Assembly: GCA_964570865.1 (NCBI GenBank)
Contig: CAZMZM010000029.1
Coordinates: 1-28,056, forward strand
DNA: 28,056 nucleotides
Direction: 5' to 3'
DNA from: WGAL01 sp964570865
Lineage (GTDB): Bacteria; Bacteroidota; Ignavibacteria; Ignavibacteriales; Melioribacteraceae
A model generated the notes under the pieces. That model did not search any database. It was not told the origin of the DNA and worked only from the letters and a program-made list of their open reading frames with translations. Every line of letters starts with the position of its first letter. Position 1 is the stretch's first letter. Below, one piece after another: positions 1 to 9,007 of the stretch. The translations under genes were made by a program, and so were the position numbers.

Positions 1-49
1 TTGTGTTATCTTAATAATAGATTATTACTTATTATTTACAGGAGTATGA

Positions 50-1444
50 ATGAACTTTTCCGGTGAATATTCGGAAACGAATTTTGATAGATTAAGCGAA
101 GAAGAAATAGAAGAAAGAATAGAGAACACTCTTCAGATAATTGAAGACGGCTCGATTTTTTTAGCGTTAAACACTATAGAAGAAACTCTTCAGCTCTGCA
201 TCGATTATGAATATCCCGACGAAGGAATAAAAATAGCGAATGCAGTGTTGGAAACAGTTACATACAATTCCGATTTTTGGCAATATAAGGGAACTTTACA
301 CAATCAAATAGGCGAATATGAAGAAGCCCTGTTAGCGTTGGAAAAATCCCTTGAGTTGAATTCGTTTGATACTGAAACCTTGATTAACCACGCAATTGCG
401 CTTGAAGCATTGGGAAACTTAAACGAAGCGACCAAGACCCTTGAAAAAGCAATGGAAATTGAACCTTCTAATATTGATGTTCTTCTCTCCCTTGCTTTAA
501 TTTACGGTAAAACCGGTAGAAGCGTTCAGGCAGTTGAGCTTTTGCAAAAAGTAATAGAATTAGATCCCGAAAATACCGAAGCTTGGTACGAACTCGCTTT
601 TTCCTACGAAAATATTCAAATGCTTAACGAATCTTTGGAAGCATATACCAAATATATTGATTTGGAACCGGAGAGCTATTACGGTTGGTACAACAAAGGA
701 ATTGTACTTATTCAGATGGGAGACTTTGAGCAAGCAATCGAACATTTTGAATATGCCGTCCTTTTGAATGATACTTTTCAGAGCGCTTATTTTAATATGG
801 GCATTTGTCATTTAACTTTGGGAAAATATGACGATTCCGTTACGGATTTTAATAAGGCTGTTGAGCTTGACGACGAAGATGAATTTGCATGGTTTTATCT
901 GGGAAAATCTTCTTACGGAAAAAATGACTTAGCAAATGCTGTAATTTATTTTACTAAGGCAATAGAATTAAGCTCTGATTATCTTGAGGCATATCTTGCA
1001 CGAGGAAAAGCTTATGAAAAATTAGGTGAACGAAACTCAGCTTTGCTAGATTTTAATCGTGTTGTACTTCTCTCTGTAGCTGAACAAAACGAGAGAGATG
1101 AAAACACCGAAATTGATTTTAATTCATTGTTTGAAATTCAAGATAATTTGTCACCCGACCAAAATTACAAAGTTACACTTCAGAATATCGACAAACTTAT
1201 TTTTACCAGCAACAGAGAAGATCTGCTTGAATTACTTAATCTTCTCGAAAAAAAATTTCCCGGTGACGCACAGATTTTGTTGCGGAAAGCTTTTCTTTAT
1301 TTTGAATACGGTCAATACGAGATGGGCATCTCTTCATTCCGAAACGCAATTACAAAAGATAAAAATTTACAAAACAAATTAAGACGAGATTTTTCCGGCT
1401 TGCTTGACTCCGGAATCTTAAAGGAACTTATTGAAGGTAAATAA
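50..1444 (+). CDS. TPR-repeat protein
   Basis: This 464-residue protein is made almost entirely of tetratricopeptide repeats, which build a superhelical scaffold for protein-protein contacts. Eight consecutive repeats of exactly 34 residues run from about residue 75 to 342, with the usual W/L-G-A-F/Y-A-P spacing (for example a Gly at the turn and 'ELDPENT'-type ends). A charged linker follows, and one more repeat-like unit lies near 416-450. The N-terminal 70 residues are acidic and helical and may be a diverged repeat. There is no signal peptide, so it is probably cytoplasmic. The start ATG has a GGAG at 41-44. Its stop codon overlaps the start of aroE by one base (TAATG), so the two are translationally coupled, but TPR proteins are too generic for this to give a function. 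The partner is unknown. Confidence 0.9.
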   Translation: MNFSGEYSETNFDRLSEEEIEERIENTLQIIEDGSIFLALNTIEETLQLCIDYEYPDEGIKIANAVLETVTYNSDFWQYKGTLHNQIGEYEEALLALEKSLELNSFDTETLINHAIALEALGNLNEATKTLEKAMEIEPSNIDVLLSLALIYGKTGRSVQAVELLQKVIELDPENTEAWYELAFSYENIQMLNESLEAYTKYIDLEPESYYGWYNKGIVLIQMGDFEQAIEHFEYAVLLNDTFQSAYFNMGICHLTLGKYDDSVTDFNKAVELDDEDEFAWFYLGKSSYGKNDLANAVIYFTKAIELSSDYLEAYLARGKAYEKLGERNSALLDFNRVVLLSVAEQNERDENTEIDFNSLFEIQDNLSPDQNYKVTLQNIDKLIFTSNREDLLELLNLLEKKFPGDAQILLRKAFLYFEYGQYEMGISSFRNAITKDKNLQNKLRRDFSGLLDSGILKELIEGK

Positions 1445-2343
1445 TGAGCGGCGAATTAAGTAAGAGGGTTAATCCCACGATTGTGGGGGTTATTGGGCAT
1501 CCTATAAAACATTCCCTTTCCCCCTTTATGCACAACAGAGCATTTGAGCTTGCAAACTTAAATTATATTTACATCTCTTTTGATGTTATTGCAACAAATT
1601 TAAAAGATTCGTTAAAAGGAATGAAAGCCTTGGGAATACGCGGATTTAACGTAACACTCCCTTTTAAAGAAACAATAATTGAACACCTCGACGAAATATC
1701 CGAAGAGGCTTCAGTAATTGGAGCAGTTAATACAATCGTAAACGAAAACGGCAAACTCTTCGGATACAACACCGACTCTAACGGAGTTTACGAAACCCTT
1801 TCACCATTAAAAGATAAAATTGCAGAAAATGAAATTACCATTATCGGTTCGGGAGGAGCTGCACGTTCTGTTATTTTTACACTGATTAGAAAATTTAAAC
1901 CTGCAAAAATAAATATTGTTAACAGAACAATTCAAAGAGCCGAAACTTTAGCTGATTATTTTAAATCAAAAATGAACTACGATAACTTTGAAACATATGA
2001 ACTTGTTCCGCCCGATTTATTGGACCTATTTGCTTCGTCTCAAATGATTGTTAACGCAACCTCAAGCGGACTTTATCCCAAAGCGGAAGACTCTCCTTTG
2101 GAATTAGCTGAAGCTTTTAACGAAAATCAGATTGTGTTTGATGTAATATATACACCACTAAAAACTAAATTTTTGGAAATAGCTGAAAACAAAGGAGCAA
2201 AAACAATAAACGGATTGAAAATGTTTGTTGAGCAAGGCGCCCGTTCCTACGAACTTTGGACCGGCGAATCAATGCCTAAAGCTAAGATATATTTGCTACT
2301 TGAAGAGCAGCTTCAAAAAAATATCGAAAAAATAAGAGAGTAA
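1444..2343 (+). CDS. aroE: Shikimate dehydrogenase (NADP+)
   Basis: AroE reduces 3-dehydroshikimate to shikimate with NADPH in the chorismate pathway to aromatic amino acids. The 299-residue protein has the family signature blocks in order: the shikimate-binding 'SLSPFMHN' near residues 24-31, 'NVTLPFKE' with the catalytic Lys at 75, 'NTDSNG' with the partner Asp at 111, the dinucleotide-binding 'GSGGAA' at 135-140, 'NATSSGLYP' near 205, and the C-terminal 'GLKMFVEQGARSYELWTG'. Length is slightly above the typical 270-290 because of a short N-terminal extension. The start ATG shares its A with the stop of the upstream TPR gene, so no separate ribosome site is needed. No other aro genes lie nearby. 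Confidence 0.97.
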   Translation: MSGELSKRVNPTIVGVIGHPIKHSLSPFMHNRAFELANLNYIYISFDVIATNLKDSLKGMKALGIRGFNVTLPFKETIIEHLDEISEEASVIGAVNTIVNENGKLFGYNTDSNGVYETLSPLKDKIAENEITIIGSGGAARSVIFTLIRKFKPAKINIVNRTIQRAETLADYFKSKMNYDNFETYELVPPDLLDLFASSQMIVNATSSGLYPKAEDSPLELAEAFNENQIVFDVIYTPLKTKFLEIAENKGAKTINGLKMFVEQGARSYELWTGESMPKAKIYLLLEEQLQKNIEKIRE

Positions 2344-2348
2344 TGTCA

Positions 2349-2370
2349 TTAATGAATTATAATTCATTAA
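2349..2370. promoter_or_regulatory. 22-base perfect palindrome after aroE
   Basis: A perfect inverted repeat (left half TTAATGAATTA, right half TAATTCATTAA) begins six bases after the aroE stop and is followed by a run of seven T at 2379-2385. It is too AT-rich to be a strong intrinsic terminator. It could be a weak terminator for the TPR-aroE unit or a dimeric repressor site ahead of the calcium ATPase gene. The symmetry is seen; the role is inference. Confidence 0.45.
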
Positions 2371-2405
2371 AAGTACTGTTTTTTTAATATTTATCGTAAT
2401 AATTT

Positions 2406-2435
2406 TTTGTGATTTAAAACACATTACTCTGTTTG
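2406..2435 (+). promoter_or_regulatory. Candidate Bacteroidota-type promoter for the Ca ATPase gene
   Basis: TTTG at 2406-2409, an 18-base spacer, then TCTGTTTG at 2428-2435. This matches the Bacteroidota sigma-A pattern (-33 TTTG, about 19 bases, -7 TAnnTTTG) at 7 of the 8 positions of the -7 box, counting n as a match. The site is about 55 bases ahead of the ATG at 2490. It rests on a short motif match only. Confidence 0.35.
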
Positions 2436-2489
2436 TGGTTCAGCTAAGAAATTCTTAATTTATTACTCTGATTCCGACAAAAAGAACTT

Positions 2490-5189
2490 ATGACTGAAAA
2501 ACTTAATCTTAATAATGTAACTAAATATGATAAGAGCATTGAAGAAGTACTTCGCATGCTCGATTCCGGCATTAACGGATTAAGTAATGATGAAGCCAAA
2601 CAAAGATTGCTTCGTTTTGGAGAAAATATTCTCGTTGAAAAAAAGAAAGACTCACCGCTAAAATTACTTCTTTCACAGTTTACAAATCTTCTTATTGTAA
2701 TTCTAATTATTTCCTCAATTATCTCAATGTCCGTTGGGCAAACAGTTGAAGCTACATCAATCATCGTAATTGTAATTCTTGCAGGCATACTTGGTTTTTT
2801 TCAAGAATATAAAGCCGAAAAAGCAATTGATTCGTTAAAAAAGATGGCTGCTCCGCACGCTACAGTTATCAGAGATGGCAAGGAACAAACTATTGAAGCC
2901 ACAAATTTGGTACCCGGCGATATTATTGTATTGTCTGTTGGAAATACTGTACCGGCTGATGCCAGAATTTTAGAGACAAATAACCTAAAGGTTAATGAAT
3001 CTCCTCTCACCGGAGAATCCACTTCAATCGAAAAAATTTCCGATGCAATCTCAGGAAAACTTTCCATAGCCGATCGAAAAAACATGCTCTATATGGGAAC
3101 ATCTGTTGTTTACGGAAGAGCAACAGCAATAGTAACAGCAACCGGAATGGATACAGAATTTGGAAAGATTGCCGGACTTCTCCAATCCACAGTTTCCAGG
3201 CGTACCCCGCTCCAAAATAATCTTGACCAACTTGGGAAGAAAATCGGAATAATAAGTTTAGCGTTAGCCTTTGTAATGGGAATGCTCGGACTTCTGATAG
3301 AAAAACAATCGTTTGTTGAAATGTTTATCTGGGGTGTAGCGATTGCCGTTGCAGTTATTCCTGAAGCCCTTCCGGCGGTTGTTACTATTAGTATTGCATT
3401 AGGTGTTCGCCGAATGGTTACACGAAAGGCATTAATTCGTAAACTGCCTGCTGTTGAAACTCTCGGCTCGGTTAATATTATTTGTTCAGATAAAACCGGT
3501 ACTTTAACGCAAGACGAAATGACAATTAGGGAAGTCTTTACAAATAATAATTCTTACTCGGTTACCGGTACAGGATATAATCCGGTTGGAATGTTCAGAA
3601 GCGGCAACGTAAGAATAGAACCATCTTCACATTTAAATTTGATTCAACTTCTTGAAATTGGAGTTTTGTGCAACGACTCCTCTTTAGAAAAAAGTGATGA
3701 TAGAATTGATGTTATTGGAGATCCAACTGAAGCGGCATTTCTTGTGGCTGCCGAAAAAGCAGAAATGAATATTGAAAAATTAAAGACTGAAATGCCGAGA
3801 TTGGAAGAAATTCCTTTTACTTCCGAATCGAAACAAATGACAACAATTCACAAGAAAAACGGGAATAGAATTGCATACACAAAAGGAGCTTTTGAAATAA
3901 TCCTTGCCAACTCCAGTAAAATTTTACTTAATGGTGTTGAGCACAAATTGACTCCGAACGAAAAACTAAAACTATCAAGTGAAGCTTACAAACGCAGCGA
4001 GAAAGCAATGCGTGTGTTAGCTTTAGCATACAAGTATCTCGATAAAGATGAATCGATTGAAAACTCTCAGCAAGGAATCACTTTTGTAGGATTTGTGGGA
4101 ATGATTGACCCGCCTAGAAAAGAAGCAAAAAAATCGATTAGAACCTGTTTTAATGCGGGAATCCGCCCTGTGATGATTACAGGCGATTACGAAGTAACAG
4201 CCGTTGCCGTAGCCCGAGAGGTAGGAATATTAAAACACGGTAATTCAATTCAAGGTTCGGATATTGAAAAAATGAGCGACGCCACTCTTTCTGAAATTGT
4301 TAATGATACCGAGGTGTTTGCCCGGATTGCCCCTAAGCATAAGTTACGCATTGTTGACGCCTTGATGAAAAGAGGAAATATTGTTGCTATGACAGGCGAT
4401 GGAGTTAATGATGCACCTGCTTTAAAAAAAGCCGACATCGGAATTGCCATGGGAATAAGGGGCACAGACGTCAGCCGAGAAGCAGCAGATATGATTTTGA
4501 CTGATGACAATTTCTCATCAATTGTTTCTGCAATTGAAGAGGGCCGTTCCATTTTTCAAAACATAAGGAAATATTTAGTTTACCTTCTTAGCGGAAATTT
4601 TGGTACTGTACTCGGACTTAGTATTGCACTTCTTACTTTTCTCCCGATTCCCTTAACCGCAGTACAAATATTATTTATTAATTTTTTAATGGACGGATTA
4701 ATCGCAATTGCGTTGGGAGTTGAACCTCCGGAAAAAGGATTGATGAAAGATAAACCCCGCAATGTAAAAGAAGGTGTTTTGAATAAACAAATGCTCCAAT
4801 TTATCGGGGGAATTGGAACTGTTATCGGATTGGTTACGATAGCCGTTTTCTACTTTGTTCTTAAAGAAGGAGCATCTACTGATAAAGCAATTACAATATT
4901 TTTCGCCACGTTGATTTTTTCTCGTCTTTTTAATGCGATGAACTGTCGTTCGTTTCACTTACCTGCACTATCAATGAAGTTCTATGGGAACAAGGCTTTA
5001 TTTGTTTCTTATTTAGTCTCAATTATTTTCACCCTTATCGTTATTGAAGTTCCATTATTTCATGAACCTTTTAATACTGTCAGTCTTAGCGGAGGCGAAT
5101 GGCTTCTTGTTTTGCTTTCCTCATCTGTTGTTTGGTTAGTTTTTGAAATATATAAGCTAATGAAGTTAAATAATAATCTTTCTGATTAG
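2490..5189 (+). CDS. P-type IIA calcium-transporting ATPase
   Basis: An 899-residue inner-membrane cation pump of the SERCA/PMR1 class, expected to export Ca2+ (possibly Mn2+) using ATP. Visible landmarks are the N-terminal cation-ATPase domain (about 1-70), the actuator-domain TGES at 174-177, 'PEALP' in M4 with Glu292, the phosphorylation site DKTGT with Asp334, 'KGAF' of the nucleotide domain, 'MTGDGVNDAPALKKADIGIAMG' hinge motif (split here only by function), and a six-helix C-terminal membrane part. In M5 the SERCA motif SNVGE appears as GNFGT (Asn703 kept, Glu replaced by Thr706). M6 keeps Asn731 and Asp735. By SERCA logic cation site II is intact and site I is lost, predicting one Ca2+ per ATP. 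The ribosome site is weak. It stands alone between a palindrome and a bidirectional hairpin. Confidence 0.93.
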   Translation: MTEKLNLNNVTKYDKSIEEVLRMLDSGINGLSNDEAKQRLLRFGENILVEKKKDSPLKLLLSQFTNLLIVILIISSIISMSVGQTVEATSIIVIVILAGILGFFQEYKAEKAIDSLKKMAAPHATVIRDGKEQTIEATNLVPGDIIVLSVGNTVPADARILETNNLKVNESPLTGESTSIEKISDAISGKLSIADRKNMLYMGTSVVYGRATAIVTATGMDTEFGKIAGLLQSTVSRRTPLQNNLDQLGKKIGIISLALAFVMGMLGLLIEKQSFVEMFIWGVAIAVAVIPEALPAVVTISIALGVRRMVTRKALIRKLPAVETLGSVNIICSDKTGTLTQDEMTIREVFTNNNSYSVTGTGYNPVGMFRSGNVRIEPSSHLNLIQLLEIGVLCNDSSLEKSDDRIDVIGDPTEAAFLVAAEKAEMNIEKLKTEMPRLEEIPFTSESKQMTTIHKKNGNRIAYTKGAFEIILANSSKILLNGVEHKLTPNEKLKLSSEAYKRSEKAMRVLALAYKYLDKDESIENSQQGITFVGFVGMIDPPRKEAKKSIRTCFNAGIRPVMITGDYEVTAVAVAREVGILKHGNSIQGSDIEKMSDATLSEIVNDTEVFARIAPKHKLRIVDALMKRGNIVAMTGDGVNDAPALKKADIGIAMGIRGTDVSREAADMILTDDNFSSIVSAIEEGRSIFQNIRKYLVYLLSGNFGTVLGLSIALLTFLPIPLTAVQILFINFLMDGLIAIALGVEPPEKGLMKDKPRNVKEGVLNKQMLQFIGGIGTVIGLVTIAVFYFVLKEGASTDKAITIFFATLIFSRLFNAMNCRSFHLPALSMKFYGNKALFVSYLVSIIFTLIVIEVPLFHEPFNTVSLSGGEWLLVLLSSSVVWLVFEIYKLMKLNNNLSD

Positions 5190-5241
5190 GCAATACACAA
5201 GGTTAAGCAATAATACGCCTTTTGAAACGAACTCTTTCATT

Positions 5242-5273
5242 AAAAAAGGAGTCCCGCAAAGAACTCCCTTTTT
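5242..5273. terminator. Bidirectional intrinsic terminator
   Basis: An A-run, stem GGAGT (5248-5252), a loop, stem ACTCC (5263-5267), and a T-run, lying between the ends of two convergent genes (the Ca ATPase on the plus strand and the trans-sulfuration enzyme on the minus strand). The flanking A and T runs extend the stem with one unpaired C, so the hairpin works as a terminator in both directions. Confidence 0.75.
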
Positions 5274-5300
5274 ACTATCATATCAAAATGTTTCTTAGAT

Positions 5301-6485
5301 TTATGCTTGTTCTAACGCTTGTTCCAAATCAGTAATTAAATCATCAACGTTTTCAATTCCCACGGATAACCGCACTAAACCGTCTGTAATGCCTGCGGCT
5401 TGGCGAGCTTCCTTGCCCATCGAAGCGTGCGTCATTGTTGCGGGATGCTGAATTAATGTTTCAACTCCACCCAAACTAACGGCAAGCTGACAAAGTTTTA
5501 CGTTGTTCATAACCTTTGCTCCGGCATCAATCCCTCCTTTAAGCTCAAAGGAAATCATCCCGCCCGGTCCATTATGCTGCTTTTGTGCTACTTCGTAATA
5601 GGGGAAAGATTTTAGTCCCGGATAGCGCACCCACTCAACTTTGGGATGACTTTCAAGATATTCGGCAATCTTCTGTGCATTTGCAGAATGACGTTCCATC
5701 CGGATAGCTAAAGTTTTGATTCCGCGGTGAACCAAAAATGCATTAAACGGATCAATTGTTCCGCCAAGTTGATTCAACATTTTACGTGTTGCAACATAAG
5801 TCTTTTCATCTTTGGTTACAATAATTCCCGCAACAACATCAGCATGACCGTTTAAAAATTTGGTCATACTGTGAACAACTACGTCAGCGCCTAATGATAA
5901 CGGCTGCTGTAATGCGGGACTCATGAAAGTATTATCCACAACCAATTTGGCGCCGTTTGCATGCGCAATATCAGCAACAGCCTGCAAGTCGGTTGTCTCA
6001 AGTGTCGGGTTGCCGGGAGTTTCAATATAAATAACTTTTGTTTCCGGCTTTACTGCCGCTTTTACTTTTTCCAAATTTGCAGATTCAATAAAATCAGAAC
6101 TAATACCGAACTTACTCAGTACGTTCTTAATTAAAGTTGCAGTCGGGCCGTAAACAGATTCCGAAACGATTACATGGTCTCCGCTTTGCAGTAAGGTTGC
6201 CAATATCGTATGAATAGCCGCCATTCCACTGCCGCATCCGAGAGCTTTATAGCCGCCTTCCAAAGCCGCTACCGCATCTTCCATTGCTTCGATTGTCGGG
6301 TTTCCCATTCTTGTGTAAATGTACCCTTTTTCTTCTCCCTTAAATAGTTTTGAGCCTTCCTCGACAGATTCAAACTTAAAAGTTGAAGTCTGATAAATCG
6401 GAGGAACAACCGGTTTGTGTTCATATTCGCCGATTCCGGCATGAACACATTTTGAATCGAATGAAATATTTTTGTCGTGTGACAT
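5301..6485 (-). CDS. PLP-dependent trans-sulfuration enzyme (Cys/Met metabolism family)
   Basis: A 394-residue fold-type I PLP enzyme of the family that holds cystathionine gamma-synthase, cystathionine gamma-lyase and methionine gamma-lyase. Visible landmarks are 'YTRMGNPT' (57-64, phosphate contact from the neighbouring subunit), 'GSGMAA' (85-90), the ring-stacking Tyr112 in 'VYGPT', Asp184 in 'VVDNTF' pairing with the pyridine nitrogen, and the Schiff-base Lys209 in 'SMTKFLNGHADVVAG'. The position after Tyr-Gly is Pro, not the Cys typical of Pseudomonas and Bacteroidota methionine gamma-lyases, which argues mildly for the cystathionine enzymes, but substrate cannot be settled by eye. A GAGG lies about eight bases ahead of the ATG. 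The gene starts 14 bases after gyrA and appears to be the last gene of the dnaN-gyrA operon, an unusual place for sulfur metabolism. Confidence 0.92.
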   Translation of the reverse strand: MSHDKNISFDSKCVHAGIGEYEHKPVVPPIYQTSTFKFESVEEGSKLFKGEEKGYIYTRMGNPTIEAMEDAVAALEGGYKALGCGSGMAAIHTILATLLQSGDHVIVSESVYGPTATLIKNVLSKFGISSDFIESANLEKVKAAVKPETKVIYIETPGNPTLETTDLQAVADIAHANGAKLVVDNTFMSPALQQPLSLGADVVVHSMTKFLNGHADVVAGIIVTKDEKTYVATRKMLNQLGGTIDPFNAFLVHRGIKTLAIRMERHSANAQKIAEYLESHPKVEWVRYPGLKSFPYYEVAQKQHNGPGGMISFELKGGIDAGAKVMNNVKLCQLAVSLGGVETLIQHPATMTHASMGKEARQAAGITDGLVRLSVGIENVDDLITDLEQALEQA

Positions 6486-6499
6486 TTTTTTATCCTCTT

Positions 6500-8983
6500 T
6501 TATAATAAGTTAGCTTCTTCTTCATTATTATCTTTCGACTCTTTAGCATGTCCGTTTACTGTTTCCGGAATTGCCCGAGCAATATCAGCAATTGAATCAC
6601 CTTCTCTTAGCCGGATAACTTTTACGCCTTGTGTGTTTCGTCCCATTACTCTAATCGAACTTACTCCCTGGCGTATTACCATGCCTTGAGTAGTAATAAT
6701 AACTAACTCGTCTGTTTCTCCTACTTCGAGCATTGCAATCAGCTTTCCGTTCTTATCTCCGGTCTTAACCGTAATTACTCCTTTGCCGCCGCGATGTGTA
6801 ATCCGGTAATCAGAGATATTGCTTCGTTTGCCGAATCCGTGTTCGGTTACAACAAGTAGAGTATTATCCCTTTTTACAACTATCATACCGATTACAATAT
6901 CGTCCTTGTTAAGGTTAATTCCTCTAACGCCGGTTGCCGTTCTTCCCATCGGACGAACATCTGTTTCCTTAAATCGGATTGCCATTCCGTTTCTGGTTCC
7001 GATAATAATATCATTTGTACCGTCGGAAATTTTAACCTCAATAAGTCTATCTCCATCAACAAGATTAATAGCATTAATACCCCCTTTGCGAACATTGGAG
7101 TAAGCCGAAAGAACCGTCTTTTTAATTGTTCCGTGCTCGGTAGCCATTATCAAATACTTATCTTCAGGAAAATCTTTGACATTAACAAATGCTGTGATGC
7201 TTTCATCCTTTTCCTTTTCGATTAAGTTCTGAATTGAACGACCGCGAGCTGCGCGTCCGGCTTCAGGTATTTCGTAAACCTTTAGCCAATAGACTTTGCC
7301 CTTATCGGTAAAGAACATTATGTAGTGGTGTGTGGAAGCAATAAACATATGTTCGATAAAGTCTTCGTCCTTGGTACCTGCTCCGGTTACGCCGGTACCG
7401 CCGCGTCCTTGTTTACGATAACCGCTTACGGGAAAACGTTTAATAAATCCGCGATGCGAAATAGTTACCACAACATCTTCTTCTGCAATAATATCTTCAA
7501 GCGAAAAATCTTTGTAGTCAAAAATAATTTCTGTTCTGCGCGGGTCGTTGTAACGTTCTTTAACTTCAAGCAGTTCCTTTTTGATAATGCCGTAGCGTCG
7601 TTCTTCATTATCCAATATGCCGCGTAAGCGTTCAATTAATTTGATAGTCTCTTTATATTCATCTTCAATTTTTTTACGTTCCATTCCTGTTAAGCGTTGC
7701 AAACGCATATCCAAGATAGCTTTTGCCTGAACCTCAGAGAGCTTGAATTTTTTCATCAAGTTATTTCGAGCCGTTTCGACATCTTTTGATTTTTTAATCG
7801 TCTCGATAACTTCATCGATATTGTCAAGTGCAATTATATAACCTTCAAGAATGTGGGCTTTCTTTTCCGCTGCTTCAAGTTCATACTTTGTCCTTCTTAC
7901 AAGAACATCCATTCTATGATTAATAAAGTGGCTCATCATTTCCTTAAGCGTTAACACTTTCGGAACACCGTTAACAAGCGCAAGCATAATAACGCCAAAG
8001 GTTACCTGCATTTGCGTATGTTTAAAAAGTTGATTTAGAATCACATCCGGCTGTGATGCACGTTTGGTTTCAATAACAATGCGCATTCCGTCCCTATCCG
8101 ATTCGTCACGGATGTTTGAAATGTCATCGATTTTTCCGGCTCTGACAAGCTCGGCGATTTTTTCAATCAAGTTGGCTTTGTTAACCTGATAAGGAAGTTC
8201 GGTAATTACAATATTTTCTCTGTCGTTTTTAAGCGTTTCCACATTAGCTTTGGCACGAACAATAATCTTACCGCGCCCGGTAAGATAAGCGCTTTTAACT
8301 CCTTCGTAACCAAAGATAATTCCGCCTGTTGGAAAATCGGGCGCTTTTACAAATTTAATTAAATCTTCAACTTCAAGTTTCGGGTTTTCGATTAAGGCAA
8401 CAATTCCGTCTATAACTTCACCGAGATTATGGGGAGGAATATTTGTAGCCATTCCAACCGCAATACCGCTGGCTCCGTTTACCAAAAGGTTTGGCAAATA
8501 CGCAGGAAGCACGGAAGGCTCCTGAAGCGAATCATCAAAGTTGGAGACAAAGTCAACCGTGTTTTTGTCCAAGTCGCGAAGCATCTCTTCCGAAATACGT
8601 TTTAATCTCGCTTCGGTGTAACGCATTGCTGCCGCTGAATCGCCGTCAACGGAACCAAAGTTCCCCTGTCCGTCAACAAGAGGATAGCGCAAAGAAAAAT
8701 CCTGCACCATTCTTACCATTGAGTCATAAACGGCAGAATCGCCATGAGGATGATATTTACCTAAAACTTCACCGACAATTCTTGCCGATTTTTTGGGGGC
8801 TTTGTTGTAAGTTAAGCCGAGTTCGTGCATACCGTATAAAACGCGTCTGTGAACCGGTTTGAGACCGTCCCTAACATCCGGAAGCGCGCGGGCAACAATT
8901 ACGGACATTGCATAATCGATGTACGAAGATTTCATCTCATCTTCAAGCGCTCTCGGTTTTATCTTTTCAAAAATTGTACTCAT
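6500..8983 (-). CDS. gyrA: DNA gyrase subunit A
   Basis: The breakage-reunion subunit of gyrase, which with GyrB introduces negative supercoils using ATP. Its 827 residues carry the winged-helix/tower domains and the active-site Tyr122 in 'AMRYTEARL'. Numbering matches E. coli over the quinolone region, where Ser83 and Asp87 are both present, the susceptible state. The C-terminal beta-pinwheel holds a GyrA-box-like 'QGRGGTG' around residue 530, which marks it as gyrase rather than topoisomerase IV ParC. Six blade-like repeats follow, and the protein ends in an acidic tail (about residues 812-824). The start ATG lies 24 bases after gyrB, with only a weak purine-rich ribosome site, consistent with co-translation. 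Confidence 0.97.
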   Translation of the reverse strand: MSTIFEKIKPRALEDEMKSSYIDYAMSVIVARALPDVRDGLKPVHRRVLYGMHELGLTYNKAPKKSARIVGEVLGKYHPHGDSAVYDSMVRMVQDFSLRYPLVDGQGNFGSVDGDSAAAMRYTEARLKRISEEMLRDLDKNTVDFVSNFDDSLQEPSVLPAYLPNLLVNGASGIAVGMATNIPPHNLGEVIDGIVALIENPKLEVEDLIKFVKAPDFPTGGIIFGYEGVKSAYLTGRGKIIVRAKANVETLKNDRENIVITELPYQVNKANLIEKIAELVRAGKIDDISNIRDESDRDGMRIVIETKRASQPDVILNQLFKHTQMQVTFGVIMLALVNGVPKVLTLKEMMSHFINHRMDVLVRRTKYELEAAEKKAHILEGYIIALDNIDEVIETIKKSKDVETARNNLMKKFKLSEVQAKAILDMRLQRLTGMERKKIEDEYKETIKLIERLRGILDNEERRYGIIKKELLEVKERYNDPRRTEIIFDYKDFSLEDIIAEEDVVVTISHRGFIKRFPVSGYRKQGRGGTGVTGAGTKDEDFIEHMFIASTHHYIMFFTDKGKVYWLKVYEIPEAGRAARGRSIQNLIEKEKDESITAFVNVKDFPEDKYLIMATEHGTIKKTVLSAYSNVRKGGINAINLVDGDRLIEVKISDGTNDIIIGTRNGMAIRFKETDVRPMGRTATGVRGINLNKDDIVIGMIVVKRDNTLLVVTEHGFGKRSNISDYRITHRGGKGVITVKTGDKNGKLIAMLEVGETDELVIITTQGMVIRQGVSSIRVMGRNTQGVKVIRLREGDSIADIARAIPETVNGHAKESKDNNEEEANLL

Positions 8984-9007
8984 AATTTATTCTCGTCTTC
9001 TCAATTA

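Noticed and set aside
6500..8983. Topoisomerase IV subunit A (parC) for the type IIA topoisomerase
   Set aside because: A GyrA-box-like QGRGGTG, a full C-terminal pinwheel and adjacency to gyrB favour gyrA.
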